DNA from: Butyrivibrio sp. M55
GTDB taxonomy: Bacteria > Bacillota > Clostridia > Lachnospirales > Lachnospiraceae
Length of the DNA stretch: 64,000 nt
NCBI RefSeq assembly: GCF_900116865.1
Contig: NZ_FPCD01000002.1
Coordinates: 310,001-374,000 of the forward strand
Direction: 5' to 3'
In this document: in pieces, positions 44,188-52,136 of the stretch
How the letters are laid out: each line of letters begins with the position of its first letter
Numbering within the stretch: the first letter of the stretch is position 1
The notes under the pieces: model-generated
What the model was told of the DNA's origin: nothing
The model's input: only the letters and a program-made list of their open reading frames with translations
Databases searched by the model: none
Program-made: the position numbers and the translations under genes

Positions 44188-44400
44188 AGCGGAAGGTGTC
44201 CGCAGTCCCTTTGTTTATGAGGATTCATATTAAGAGAAGGACTGTGGGTGAAAAGGGAAGCAGGTGTGATTCCTGCACGAACTCGTCACCGTGATTCGAG
44301 ATTTTTCGATCAGCCGGGAGACCTGCCTGTCGCTGTACATGGGATACCCAAGCCACGAGGAACTGGTTGTACGAAGATGTGGTTTGCTGTAGATCGCAGC
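44188..44400 (+). promoter_or_regulatory. Cobalamin (B12) riboswitch
   Basis: The leader carries the landmarks of an adenosylcobalamin-type aptamer in order: GGTGTCCGCAGTCC at the 5' side, AAAAGGGAAGCAGGTG and GATTCCTGCACGA, then CGTCACCGTGA and the B12 box AGCCGGGAGACCTGCC (44312-44327). An intrinsic terminator follows at 44444. Together they form a transcriptional off-switch for the downstream chelatase, transport and corrin genes. Confidence 0.92.
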
Positions 44401-44443
44401 AAATTGGATTCTTTTGCGCATTTTTACATCGTATGAACTATCA

Positions 44444-44469
44444 GCTCGTGCTTCGGCACGGGCTTTTTT
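44444..44469 (+). terminator. Riboswitch terminator
   Basis: GCTCGTGC, loop TTCG, GCACGGGC and six T: a stable hairpin 117 bases after the B12 box, the probable expression platform. Confidence 0.88.
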
Positions 44470-44612
44470 GTTGAGAGAATTAATGTGGAAGTTTCACATA
44501 AAAGATTAGGATGTAAAAAGCTTGTACATCTTGCCGTGATAACTACTACATAGCGCTTTTTTCACCTTTCTTCACCGGCTTTCGTAATCATATATTTTCA
44601 TGGAGGACTATT

Positions 44613-46223
44613 ATGAAAAAGAAAACACTTGCATTAGTACTTGCAACAGCATTGTGTGTATCAATGTTTGCAGGATGTGGCAAGGCACAGACTGAGGCAC
44701 CTGCTGACGGAGCTTCTGTAGAGGTATCGGCTGAAGAAGCGGATGCTGCATCTTCAGAGACAAGCGTAGCGGACGGAGAGCTCGCTGACGGCGTTTACAC
44801 AGCTTCTTTTAACACAGACAGCTCAATGTTTCATGTAAATGAAGCAAATGACGGAAAGGGCACACTTACTGTTAAAGACGGTAAGATGACAATCCACGTA
44901 TCACTTGCATCCAAGAACATCGTAAACTTGTTCTGCGGAACTGCTGAGGATGCGCAGAAGGACGGAGCAGAGCTCCTTCAGCCCACAAATGACACAGTGA
45001 CATATGACGACGGAACAACAGAGGAAGTTAACGGCTTCGATATTCCTGTTCCCGCAATCGATGAGGAGTTCGATGTGGCACTTATTGGAACAAAGGAAAA
45101 ATGGTACGATCACAAGGTAACTGTTTCTGATGTTAAGCCCGAGGCTTCAGAGGAAGATCAGGCTGCAGCAGACAACGTTGCAAAGCTGATTGATGCTATC
45201 TATGTTCAGGAAAGAACAGACAAGACAGACGAACAGTGTGCAGAAGCAAAGAAGGCTTGGGATGCACTTACAGACAGCCAGAAAGAGCTCGTTGAAGGTG
45301 AAGAAGCAGATCCTGATTATTTCGGAAGAGATACAGGCGATGCGTCTAAGGACGATGCACTTAATGCAGATAAGATCGGTGACAAGGAAATCCTTGTAGT
45401 AAGCTTCGGTACTTCTTTTAACGGAAGCAGATCTGAAGATATCGGCGGAATCGAGAAGGCACTTGCAACAGCTTATCCCGACTACGCGGTAAGAAGAGCA
45501 TTTACAGCTCAGATCATTATCAACCATGTTCTTGCAAGAGACGGAGAAGCAATCGATAATGTTGAGCAGGCACTTGAGAGAGCTGTCAGCAACGGAGTAA
45601 AAGAGCTTATCGTTCAGCCTACACACCTTATGCACGGTGCAGAGTATGACGAGCTTATGGAAGCACTTAAGAAATATGAGAGCAAGTTCACAAAGGTTGC
45701 TGTTGCTGAGCCTCTTCTCGGAGAAGTTGGAAAAGATGCAACAGTGATCAATAAGGATAAAGAAACAGTTGCAAAGGCTGTTGTTGCAGAAGCTGTTAAG
45801 GAAGCAAAATTTGACAGCATCGATGCGGCTGAAAAGGACGGCACAGCATTTGTACTCATGGGACACGGCACATCACACACTGCAAACGTAACTTACAGCC
45901 AGATGCAGACACAGATGGAGAAGCTTGGCTACAAGAACGTATTCATCGGAACAGTAGAAGGCGAGCCTGAAGAGACTGAGCTTAGCAAGGTTATCGATAA
46001 GGTAAAGGCAGCAGGATACAAGAAGGTTGTTCTTCGTCCTCTTATGGTTGTTGCAGGTGATCACGCAAACAACGATATGGCCGGTGATGACGATGATTCA
46101 TGGAAGAGCGGATTCGAGGCATCAGGTGCATTTGAAAAGGTTGATTGCCAGATCAGCGGTCTCGGAAGAATCGCAGATGTTCAGAAACTCTATGTTGAGC
46201 ACACAGGTGCTGTTATCAAATAA
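44613..46223 (+). CDS. cbiK: Exported lipoprotein sirohydrochlorin cobaltochelatase (CbiK-like) with N-terminal beta domain
   Basis: A 536-residue protein. A signal peptide ends in lipobox MFAGC (Cys22). Residues 55-175 form a beta-rich domain (ADGVYTASFNTDSSMFHVNE) resembling haem/iron-associated NEAT-like modules. The C-terminal 280 residues are a CbiK-type chelatase: ILVVSFGTSFNGSR, metal/tetrapyrrole histidines in QPTHLMHGAEYDE and MGHGTSHTANVTY, and GDHANNDMAGDDDDSW. Most cobaltochelatases are cytoplasmic; this one should sit outside the membrane. It heads the B12-riboswitch-controlled operon next to a binding-protein gene with a similar beta domain. Confidence 0.85.
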   Translation: MKKKTLALVLATALCVSMFAGCGKAQTEAPADGASVEVSAEEADAASSETSVADGELADGVYTASFNTDSSMFHVNEANDGKGTLTVKDGKMTIHVSLASKNIVNLFCGTAEDAQKDGAELLQPTNDTVTYDDGTTEEVNGFDIPVPAIDEEFDVALIGTKEKWYDHKVTVSDVKPEASEEDQAAADNVAKLIDAIYVQERTDKTDEQCAEAKKAWDALTDSQKELVEGEEADPDYFGRDTGDASKDDALNADKIGDKEILVVSFGTSFNGSRSEDIGGIEKALATAYPDYAVRRAFTAQIIINHVLARDGEAIDNVEQALERAVSNGVKELIVQPTHLMHGAEYDELMEALKKYESKFTKVAVAEPLLGEVGKDATVINKDKETVAKAVVAEAVKEAKFDSIDAAEKDGTAFVLMGHGTSHTANVTYSQMQTQMEKLGYKNVFIGTVEGEPEETELSKVIDKVKAAGYKKVVLRPLMVVAGDHANNDMAGDDDDSWKSGFEASGAFEKVDCQISGLGRIADVQKLYVEHTGAVIK

Positions 46224-47744
46224 ATGAAAACCACAATGAACAGACAGAAAAATATACTGAGCAAATATATAAAAAGTATTATGTTTCTTCTGTTTTTTAC
46301 CATAAGTGTAATTGGATGCGGCAGTATTTCGGATGGGGAATATGCCGCATCTGTTACTCTTACGGGAGGAAGCGGAAGAGCATCGATTGAAAGTCCCTGC
46401 ACGGTAACTGCCAAAAAAGGCAAGTTTACGGCAAGGATTGTTTGGAGTAGTCCGAATTACGACTACATGATCGTAGACGGAAAAAGATATGATAAAGTAA
46501 ATACAGAAGGGAATTCCGAATTTGAGATTCCCGTTGTTTTAGATAAAAAGATGGACGTTCAGGCTGATACGACAGCCATGAGTAAGCCCTATCTTATTGA
46601 TTACACACTGACTTTTTCAACTTCAAAGGCGGATTCCGCCGGCGAAGCGGAAGAAAAAGCAGAAATATCAGAGAAATTCAAAACAGAATCCGAACTTGAA
46701 AATCCACCTGTGATCGCAGGTCTTACATATGAATCAACAGATGAAACGAAATTTGCCGGTTGTTACAGAATACACAGATATTCCGGTGGCTACGCGGTTA
46801 TATGCGTTAATGACGGGAGAAATTACCTTATAGTACCTGACGGAAAAGAAATTCCTAAGGCAGAAGATGTGAAGATCTTACAGCAGCCTCTTGATAAGAT
46901 CTATCTTGCCGCATCGGGAGCAATGTGTCAGTTTGACACTATAGGCGCCGTGGGCAATATAGCCCTTTCGGGAATCGAGAAGGACAGCTGGTACATAGAT
47001 TCGGCAAAAAAGCTGATGGAAGAAGGAACACTTAAATACGGCGGAAAGTACAGCGCGCCTAACTATGAGATGATGGTGTCTGATGATATCGATCTTGCAA
47101 TCGAGTCGACGATGATCCTTCATTCTCCAAAGGTTATCGAGAAGCTCGAACAGCTTGAGATTCCTGTTTTTATCGACAGATCGAGTTATGAACAGGATCC
47201 TGTAGGCAGGTGCGAGTGGATAAAGATTTACGGTCTTTTGACGGGAAAAGAAAAAGAGGCCGAGCAGGCTTTTTCTGAACAGCTTGGAAAAATCACATCA
47301 CTTGATAATATAGATTTTTCGGGCAAAAGAGTTTCTTTTTTCTCTATAAATTCGGAACATCTGATATATACAAGGGGAAAAGACGATTACTTTGCCAAAA
47401 TGGTTGAGAAGGCAGGCGGAGTGTATGTTGCACCGCCTGAGAACAGCAAAGACGGAAATTCATCGTATCTTAGCGTAAGCACTGAGGCGTATTACGACTA
47501 TGCGAGAGATGTTGATATTCTTATTTACAACGCTGCCATTGAGGATGCGCCGAAGGACCTTGAGGAGCTTAAAAAGAGCGATGTGATATTTGGCGACATG
47601 CAGGCGGTAAAGAGCGGAGACGTCTGGTACACAGACAAATCATTGTATCAGTTTGCCAATAAGACGGGTGATATAATAAGTGACCTCAGTGAGGTGTTGT
47701 CAGATAAAAAAGACGATACGGGATTTTTCCATAAGCTCAGATGA
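46224..47744 (+). CDS. ABC transporter substrate-binding lipoprotein (BtuF/FepB type) with N-terminal beta domain
   Basis: A 506-residue protein with a signal peptide and lipobox SVIGC near residue 33. Residues 38-135 hold an Ig-like/NEAT-like domain (SDGEYAASVTLTGGSGRA, WSSPNYDYMIVDGKRY). From about 160 the chain is a class III periplasmic-binding fold (IYLAASGAMCQFDTIGAVG, IPVFIDRSSYEQDPVGRCEW). The ATG touches the chelatase stop; ATG 46236 is an alternative. With the FecCD-type permease and ATPase downstream it forms an importer, probably for corrinoids, cobalt-tetrapyrroles or haem-like compounds. Confidence 0.85.
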   Translation: MKTTMNRQKNILSKYIKSIMFLLFFTISVIGCGSISDGEYAASVTLTGGSGRASIESPCTVTAKKGKFTARIVWSSPNYDYMIVDGKRYDKVNTEGNSEFEIPVVLDKKMDVQADTTAMSKPYLIDYTLTFSTSKADSAGEAEEKAEISEKFKTESELENPPVIAGLTYESTDETKFAGCYRIHRYSGGYAVICVNDGRNYLIVPDGKEIPKAEDVKILQQPLDKIYLAASGAMCQFDTIGAVGNIALSGIEKDSWYIDSAKKLMEEGTLKYGGKYSAPNYEMMVSDDIDLAIESTMILHSPKVIEKLEQLEIPVFIDRSSYEQDPVGRCEWIKIYGLLTGKEKEAEQAFSEQLGKITSLDNIDFSGKRVSFFSINSEHLIYTRGKDDYFAKMVEKAGGVYVAPPENSKDGNSSYLSVSTEAYYDYARDVDILIYNAAIEDAPKDLEELKKSDVIFGDMQAVKSGDVWYTDKSLYQFANKTGDIISDLSEVLSDKKDDTGFFHKLR

Positions 47745-47801
47745 TATTGGAAATTATTCGTGCAGCTTGTAATTGCTAAAAGAGTATATAGAGGACAAAA
47801 T

Positions 47802-48437
47802 ATGGAAATTAAGCACATTCTTCCTTCGGATATAGAGAAAACAAGTCTTGGAATAATCAGAAAAGAACTTGCCGAGATGGGAAAAACACTTCCCGAGGAT
47901 AACGAAGCGACGGTCGTTCGTGTGATTCATACCACGGCAGATTTTGAGTACGCGGATACCATGATGTTTTCGGACGGCGCGGTTGAAAAGGGGCTTGAAG
48001 CCATTAAAAAAGGCGCTCACATCGTGACCGACACCAACATGGCGCTTTCCGGAATCAGCAAGAAGACTCTCGCAAGATTCGGCGGAGAAGTCCATTGCTT
48101 CATGGCAGATGAGGAAGTTGCGAAGGAAGCCAAAGAGCGAAACGTTACAAGAGCTTATGTCAGCATGGAAAAGGCGGCAAAGCTCGGCGTTCCCATAATC
48201 TACGCGATAGGAAATGCGCCGACTGCGTTGATCAAGCTTAAAGAGCTAATGGATGAAGGCTACAGACCGGAGCTTATAATAGGTGTGCCGGTAGGTTTCG
48301 TTAACGTCGTTGAGGCAAAAGAACTTATAATAAATAATGACAAAGATATTCCTTACATAGTAAACAGAGGACGCAAGGGCGGAAGCGGCGTTGCGGCTGC
48401 GATATGCAATTCGCTTTTGTATAAGTTGTATCGATGA
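47802..48437 (+). CDS. cbiC: Cobalt-precorrin-8 methylmutase
   Basis: About 211 residues. CbiC moves the methyl group from C-11 to C-12 of cobalt-precorrin-8 to give cobyrinate. Seen: VVRVIHTTADFEYAD with the catalytic histidine, GAHIVTDTNMALSGI, YAIGNAPTAL and PVGFVNVVEAKEL, all family hallmarks. A GTG at 47760 is in frame, but ATG 47802 has GAGG seven bases upstream and starts at the usual point. Confidence 0.93.
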   Translation: MEIKHILPSDIEKTSLGIIRKELAEMGKTLPEDNEATVVRVIHTTADFEYADTMMFSDGAVEKGLEAIKKGAHIVTDTNMALSGISKKTLARFGGEVHCFMADEEVAKEAKERNVTRAYVSMEKAAKLGVPIIYAIGNAPTALIKLKELMDEGYRPELIIGVPVGFVNVVEAKELIINNDKDIPYIVNRGRKGGSGVAAAICNSLLYKLYR

Positions 48438-48498
48438 AACTAATGTCATGCCTCTTGTAATTAATTGAATGAAGCATGGCATCGGAGGAAAAAATCAT

Positions 48499-49614
48499 AT
48501 GGAACTAAGGAGCGGCTTTACGACGGGAAGCTGCGCGGCGGCTGCGGCGAAGGCTGCGCTTATGATGCTGCTGGATTCAAAGAATATAGAGTATGTGAAC
48601 ATAATGACTCCCAAGGGCATACCGTACTATGCGGAGATAGTCAATATTGTGCGTGATGAGAGCGGGAAAAAAGTGACCTGTTCTGTCATTAAGGACGGCG
48701 GCGACGATCCGGATGTGACGACGGGAGCTTATATAGAAGTCAGCGTCAGAATAGCAGATGCCCCCGGAATTGTGATAGACGGCGGAAAAGGCGTTGGGCG
48801 TGTTACCAAGCCGGGACTTGACCGGGCAATCGGTGAAGCTGCAATAAATTCTGTTCCGAGAAAGATGATAGAAGAGAATCTAAACGAAGTTCTTAAGGAC
48901 AGAAATGCAGAGAACACGGGGCTTGAAGTTATAGTGAGCGTTCCGGGCGGAGAGAAAATCGCAGAGAAGACTTTTAATCCTAAGCTTGGAATAGTCGGCG
49001 GCATATCAATTCTTGGGACGACGGGCATAGTTGAGCCCATGAGCGAGAAGGCGATAGTTGATACGATAAGAACCGAGATACGCGTAAGGAAAGCGGAAGG
49101 GCGACAAGTTCTTTTGGCTGCGCCGGGTAACTACGGAATAACCTTCCTTAGTAAGAAGTGCGGGATAGATAAGGATATCGCCGTTATGACTTCGAACTTT
49201 GTTTACGACTCTGTTATGATAGCGAAGGAAGAGGGTTTTTCCGAGATGGTCTTTGCGGGTCATATCGGAAAGCTTGTTAAGGTCGCGGGCGGGATTAAGA
49301 ACACCCACTCAAGATACGGCGACCACAGGATGGAGATACTGACTGATATCACAGGGATGTTCTCTGAAGGAAAAGAATTTGATGAGTTAAAAGAAAAGCT
49401 TTCCGAGTGCGTTATGACGGATGAAGCCGTCAGGATAATCACGGAAGCGGGGGTGTCTCACAAGGTTTTTCCTAAGATGGCAAGCCTTATAAAAGAAAAT
49501 ATGGAAAAATGGGCAGAGGGAATGCTTAAAGTTGAGGTGATAGTTTTTTCTAACGAATACACGGAACTTGTAAGTACCGTAAATGCCCATGAATACTTGG
49601 AAAGGACAACTTAA
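48499..49614 (+). CDS. cbiD: Cobalt-precorrin-5B C1-methyltransferase
   Basis: About 371 residues. CbiD methylates C-1 in the anaerobic pathway. It begins with the family signature ELRSGFTTGSCAAAAAKAAL and contains VGRVTKPGLD, GISILGTTGIVEPMS and GHIGKLVKVAGGI with the following HSRYGDHRME. GGAGG lies ten bases before ATG 48499; the in-frame ATG at 48469 lacks one. The stop overlaps the next ATG by one base. Confidence 0.94.
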   Translation: MELRSGFTTGSCAAAAAKAALMMLLDSKNIEYVNIMTPKGIPYYAEIVNIVRDESGKKVTCSVIKDGGDDPDVTTGAYIEVSVRIADAPGIVIDGGKGVGRVTKPGLDRAIGEAAINSVPRKMIEENLNEVLKDRNAENTGLEVIVSVPGGEKIAEKTFNPKLGIVGGISILGTTGIVEPMSEKAIVDTIRTEIRVRKAEGRQVLLAAPGNYGITFLSKKCGIDKDIAVMTSNFVYDSVMIAKEEGFSEMVFAGHIGKLVKVAGGIKNTHSRYGDHRMEILTDITGMFSEGKEFDELKEKLSECVMTDEAVRIITEAGVSHKVFPKMASLIKENMEKWAEGMLKVEVIVFSNEYTELVSTVNAHEYLERTT

Positions 49615-50381
49615 TGGTACATTTTGTCGGAGCGGGACCCGGAGCTGTCGACCTTATAACGGTCAGGGGAAAAGAACTTTTGGAAAAAGCGGACGTCATA
49701 ATATATGCGGGATCGCTTGTAAATCCTGAGCTTCTTAAGTATGCAAAAGACGGCTGCGAGATACATGACAGCGCAAAGCTTGATCTTGAACAGGTCATAG
49801 AAATAGTAAAGAAAGCTGAAGAAGAGGGAAAGATGACGGTGAGACTTCACACGGGGGATCCCAGCATTTACGGTGCTATCAGAGAGCAGATGGATGAGCT
49901 TGATAAGCTTGGTACCGGCTACGATGTGACGCCCGGTGTCAGCTCTTTTTGCGGGGCTGCGGCAGCTCTTAATATGGAGTACACTTTGCCCGGTGTAACG
50001 CAGAGTGTCATTATCACGAGGATGGAAAAGAGAACTCCCGTGCCGGAGAGAGAGTCAGTAGAGGAACTTTCAAGACACGGGGCTACGATGGTTTTCTTTT
50101 TATCAGCGGGAGATACCGAGGCTCTAAGCAGGAGACTTACGGAGGCGGGAGTGGCAAAAGATACTCCTGCGGCGATTGTATATAAGGCAACTTGGGATGA
50201 TGAGAAGAAGTTCGTTACGGATGTTGAGAATCTTCCGAAGGTTGCGGCAGAGAACGGGATAAATAAAACGGCACTTATCATAGTCGGAAACAGCGTCAAG
50301 CAGGCGGATTACGAGAAGTCAAAGCTGTATTCGCCTGATTTTACTACGGGCTTTAGAAAAGGCAGAAATACAAATGACTAA
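49614..50381 (+). CDS. cbiF: Cobalt-precorrin-4 C11-methyltransferase
   Basis: A 255-residue SAM-dependent tetrapyrrole methylase. Seen: VHFVGAGPGAVDLITVRG at the start, RLHTGDPSIYGAIREQMD, VTPGVSSFCGAAAALNMEYT and KTALIIVGNSV. These match CbiF/CobM. Its start and stop overlap the neighbouring genes by one and eight bases, showing tight translational coupling within the operon. Confidence 0.94.
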   Translation: MVHFVGAGPGAVDLITVRGKELLEKADVIIYAGSLVNPELLKYAKDGCEIHDSAKLDLEQVIEIVKKAEEEGKMTVRLHTGDPSIYGAIREQMDELDKLGTGYDVTPGVSSFCGAAAALNMEYTLPGVTQSVIITRMEKRTPVPERESVEELSRHGATMVFFLSAGDTEALSRRLTEAGVAKDTPAAIVYKATWDDEKKFVTDVENLPKVAAENGINKTALIIVGNSVKQADYEKSKLYSPDFTTGFRKGRNTND

Positions 50382-51390
50382 GAACGGGAATAAAAGAGCG
50401 GTAGTGGTTTTTGCGCTACTGATAGTTCTTTCCGTCTTGGCTTTTTTTGCAAATATCCTTATAGGAAATGTCAGGATAAGTCTTGATGAAGTGTTGAGGA
50501 TATTGTTTGCGGGCGGCGGAGACGTTAAGAGCAGGAATATAATAGCAAGTATCAGGCTTCCGAGAACGGTTATGACGTTTGTTCTTGGGGGAGCTCTTGC
50601 GGTGTCCGGATTTCTTTTGCAGACATATTTCGCAAACCCGATAGCGGGTCCGTACATTCTGGGAATTTCGTCGGGAGCCAAGATGGCGGTTGCGATGAGC
50701 CTGATATTCATAACATCGGGAACAGGATATACGTCGAATCTGATGCTTGTGATGACTGCTTTTATAGGAGCGATGGCGGCTACGGGATTTATCATTCTTA
50801 TTTCCAAGAGAGTGCGTAACATGGCGGCGCTTCTTGCGGCGGGAATAATGATAGGCTACATATGCAGCGCTGTGACGGATTTTCTTGTCACTTTCGCAGA
50901 AGATTCGGATATTGTCAATCTTCACAGCTGGTCGCAGGGAAGCTTTTCGGGAGCATCGATGAGCGCGGCGTGGTTTTCTGCGGTGATCGTGGCGATTGTT
51001 TTTGTGGCGGTCATGCTTATGAGCAAAGTACTGGATGCTTTCAGACTTGGAGAAGTGTACGCTGCGAGCGTCGGAATAAATGTAAAGCTGTGCAGAGTGC
51101 TCCTTATCGTGCTTTCAAGTGTTCTGTCGGCGTGTGTTACGGCATTTGTGGGGCCTGTTTCGTTTATCGGAATTGCTGTGCCTTTCCTTATGAGAGAGGT
51201 TCTAAAGTCGTCGAAGCCGATAATCCTGATTCCGGCATCTTTTCTTTCGGGAGCGGTTTTTTGCATGATAAGCGACCTTCTTGCGAGGATGCTTTTTGCT
51301 CCTACTGAGATCAATATTTCCGCGGTGACTTCGCTGTTTGGAGCGCCGATAGTTATTTTCATGATAATAAAAAGAGGTAAGACCAGGTGA
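50374..51390 (+). CDS. ABC transporter permease, FecCD/BtuC family
   Basis: A 338-residue permease with about ten hydrophobic helices. Family motifs include RLPRTVMTFVLGGALAVSG, GPYILGISSGAK and GPVSFIGIAVPFLMRE near 267. These permeases import ferric siderophores, haem or cobalamin with a BtuF-like binding protein. It overlaps cbiF and the ATPase gene, and lies in the B12-controlled operon with the binding protein at 46224. A corrinoid or cobalt-tetrapyrrole is the likely cargo. Confidence 0.9.
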   Translation: MTKNGNKRAVVVFALLIVLSVLAFFANILIGNVRISLDEVLRILFAGGGDVKSRNIIASIRLPRTVMTFVLGGALAVSGFLLQTYFANPIAGPYILGISSGAKMAVAMSLIFITSGTGYTSNLMLVMTAFIGAMAATGFIILISKRVRNMAALLAAGIMIGYICSAVTDFLVTFAEDSDIVNLHSWSQGSFSGASMSAAWFSAVIVAIVFVAVMLMSKVLDAFRLGEVYAASVGINVKLCRVLLIVLSSVLSACVTAFVGPVSFIGIAVPFLMREVLKSSKPIILIPASFLSGAVFCMISDLLARMLFAPTEINISAVTSLFGAPIVIFMIIKRGKTR

Positions 51391-52136
51391 AAATAGAGAG
51401 TTTATCTGCTGGATATCGCGGAAAGGCCGTGGTACCAAGCGTTAATCTTGAAATAAAAAAAGGAGAGATAATCTCCTTTATAGGACCGAACGGTGCGGGG
51501 AAATCCACTCTTTTAAAGACTCTTTACAGGGAACTTTCGCCTGTTGCGGGAGCGGTATATATTGACGGCGGAGATGTGGCTAAGATGCCGCTTAAAGAGC
51601 TTGCAAGGAAAATGTCCATAGTTACTACGGACAGGATAAAGCCAGAGCATATGACATGCCGAGAGGTTGTGATGGCGGGGCGTCTTCCTTATACGGACGG
51701 ATTCGGAGTTCTTGGAAAAGAGGACAGACAGGCCGCAGAAGATGCTATAGCTCTTATGAAAATAGAGGGATTTGCGGACAAGCAGTTTAATAACTTAAGC
51801 GACGGGCAGAAGCAGCGGACGCTTATTGCAAGGGCGATAGCACAGTCTCCCGAGTATCTTGTAATGGATGAGCCTACATCTTATCTGGATATCAGATATA
51901 GGATGGAACTCATGGAAGTGCTGGAAGGACTTGCGAAAAAAGGCGTGACGATAGTTATGTCGATTCACGAACTCGAACTTGCTGTTTCTGTTTCGGACAG
52001 GCTTCTTCTTGTTTATGATGATGGAAAGACGCTGTGCAAGACGCCTTCCGAAGTTATGGAAGAAGGGCTTATCAGGGATTTGTTTTCACTTACGGATGAA
52101 ATGTATGAAAAGATTTATGGCAAAGGCAGAATATAA
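51387..52136 (+). CDS. ABC transporter ATP-binding protein, FecE/BtuD family
   Basis: A 249-residue ATPase: Walker A GPNGAGKST, signature LSDGQKQR (a G-to-D variant of LSGGQ common in this family), Walker B YLVMDEPTSYLD and H-loop SIHELE. The start is GTG 51387, overlapping the permease stop by four bases. It completes the importer with the permease and the binding protein at 46224. Its 3' end overlaps the CbiG-CbiH gene by twenty bases. Confidence 0.9.
   Translation: MKIESLSAGYRGKAVVPSVNLEIKKGEIISFIGPNGAGKSTLLKTLYRELSPVAGAVYIDGGDVAKMPLKELARKMSIVTTDRIKPEHMTCREVVMAGRLPYTDGFGVLGKEDRQAAEDAIALMKIEGFADKQFNNLSDGQKQRTLIARAIAQSPEYLVMDEPTSYLDIRYRMELMEVLEGLAKKGVTIVMSIHELELAVSVSDRLLLVYDDGKTLCKTPSEVMEEGLIRDLFSLTDEMYEKIYGKGRI

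Noticed and set aside
48465-48656. Short + strand frame at the start of cbiD
   Set aside because: It is an alternative frame of the cbiD N-terminus, which has clear family motifs in its own frame.
51979-52116. N-terminal extension of the CbiG-CbiH protein
   Set aside because: The extra residues are the out-of-frame translation of the ATPase gene end and match nothing in CbiG; ATG 52117 fits the family start.
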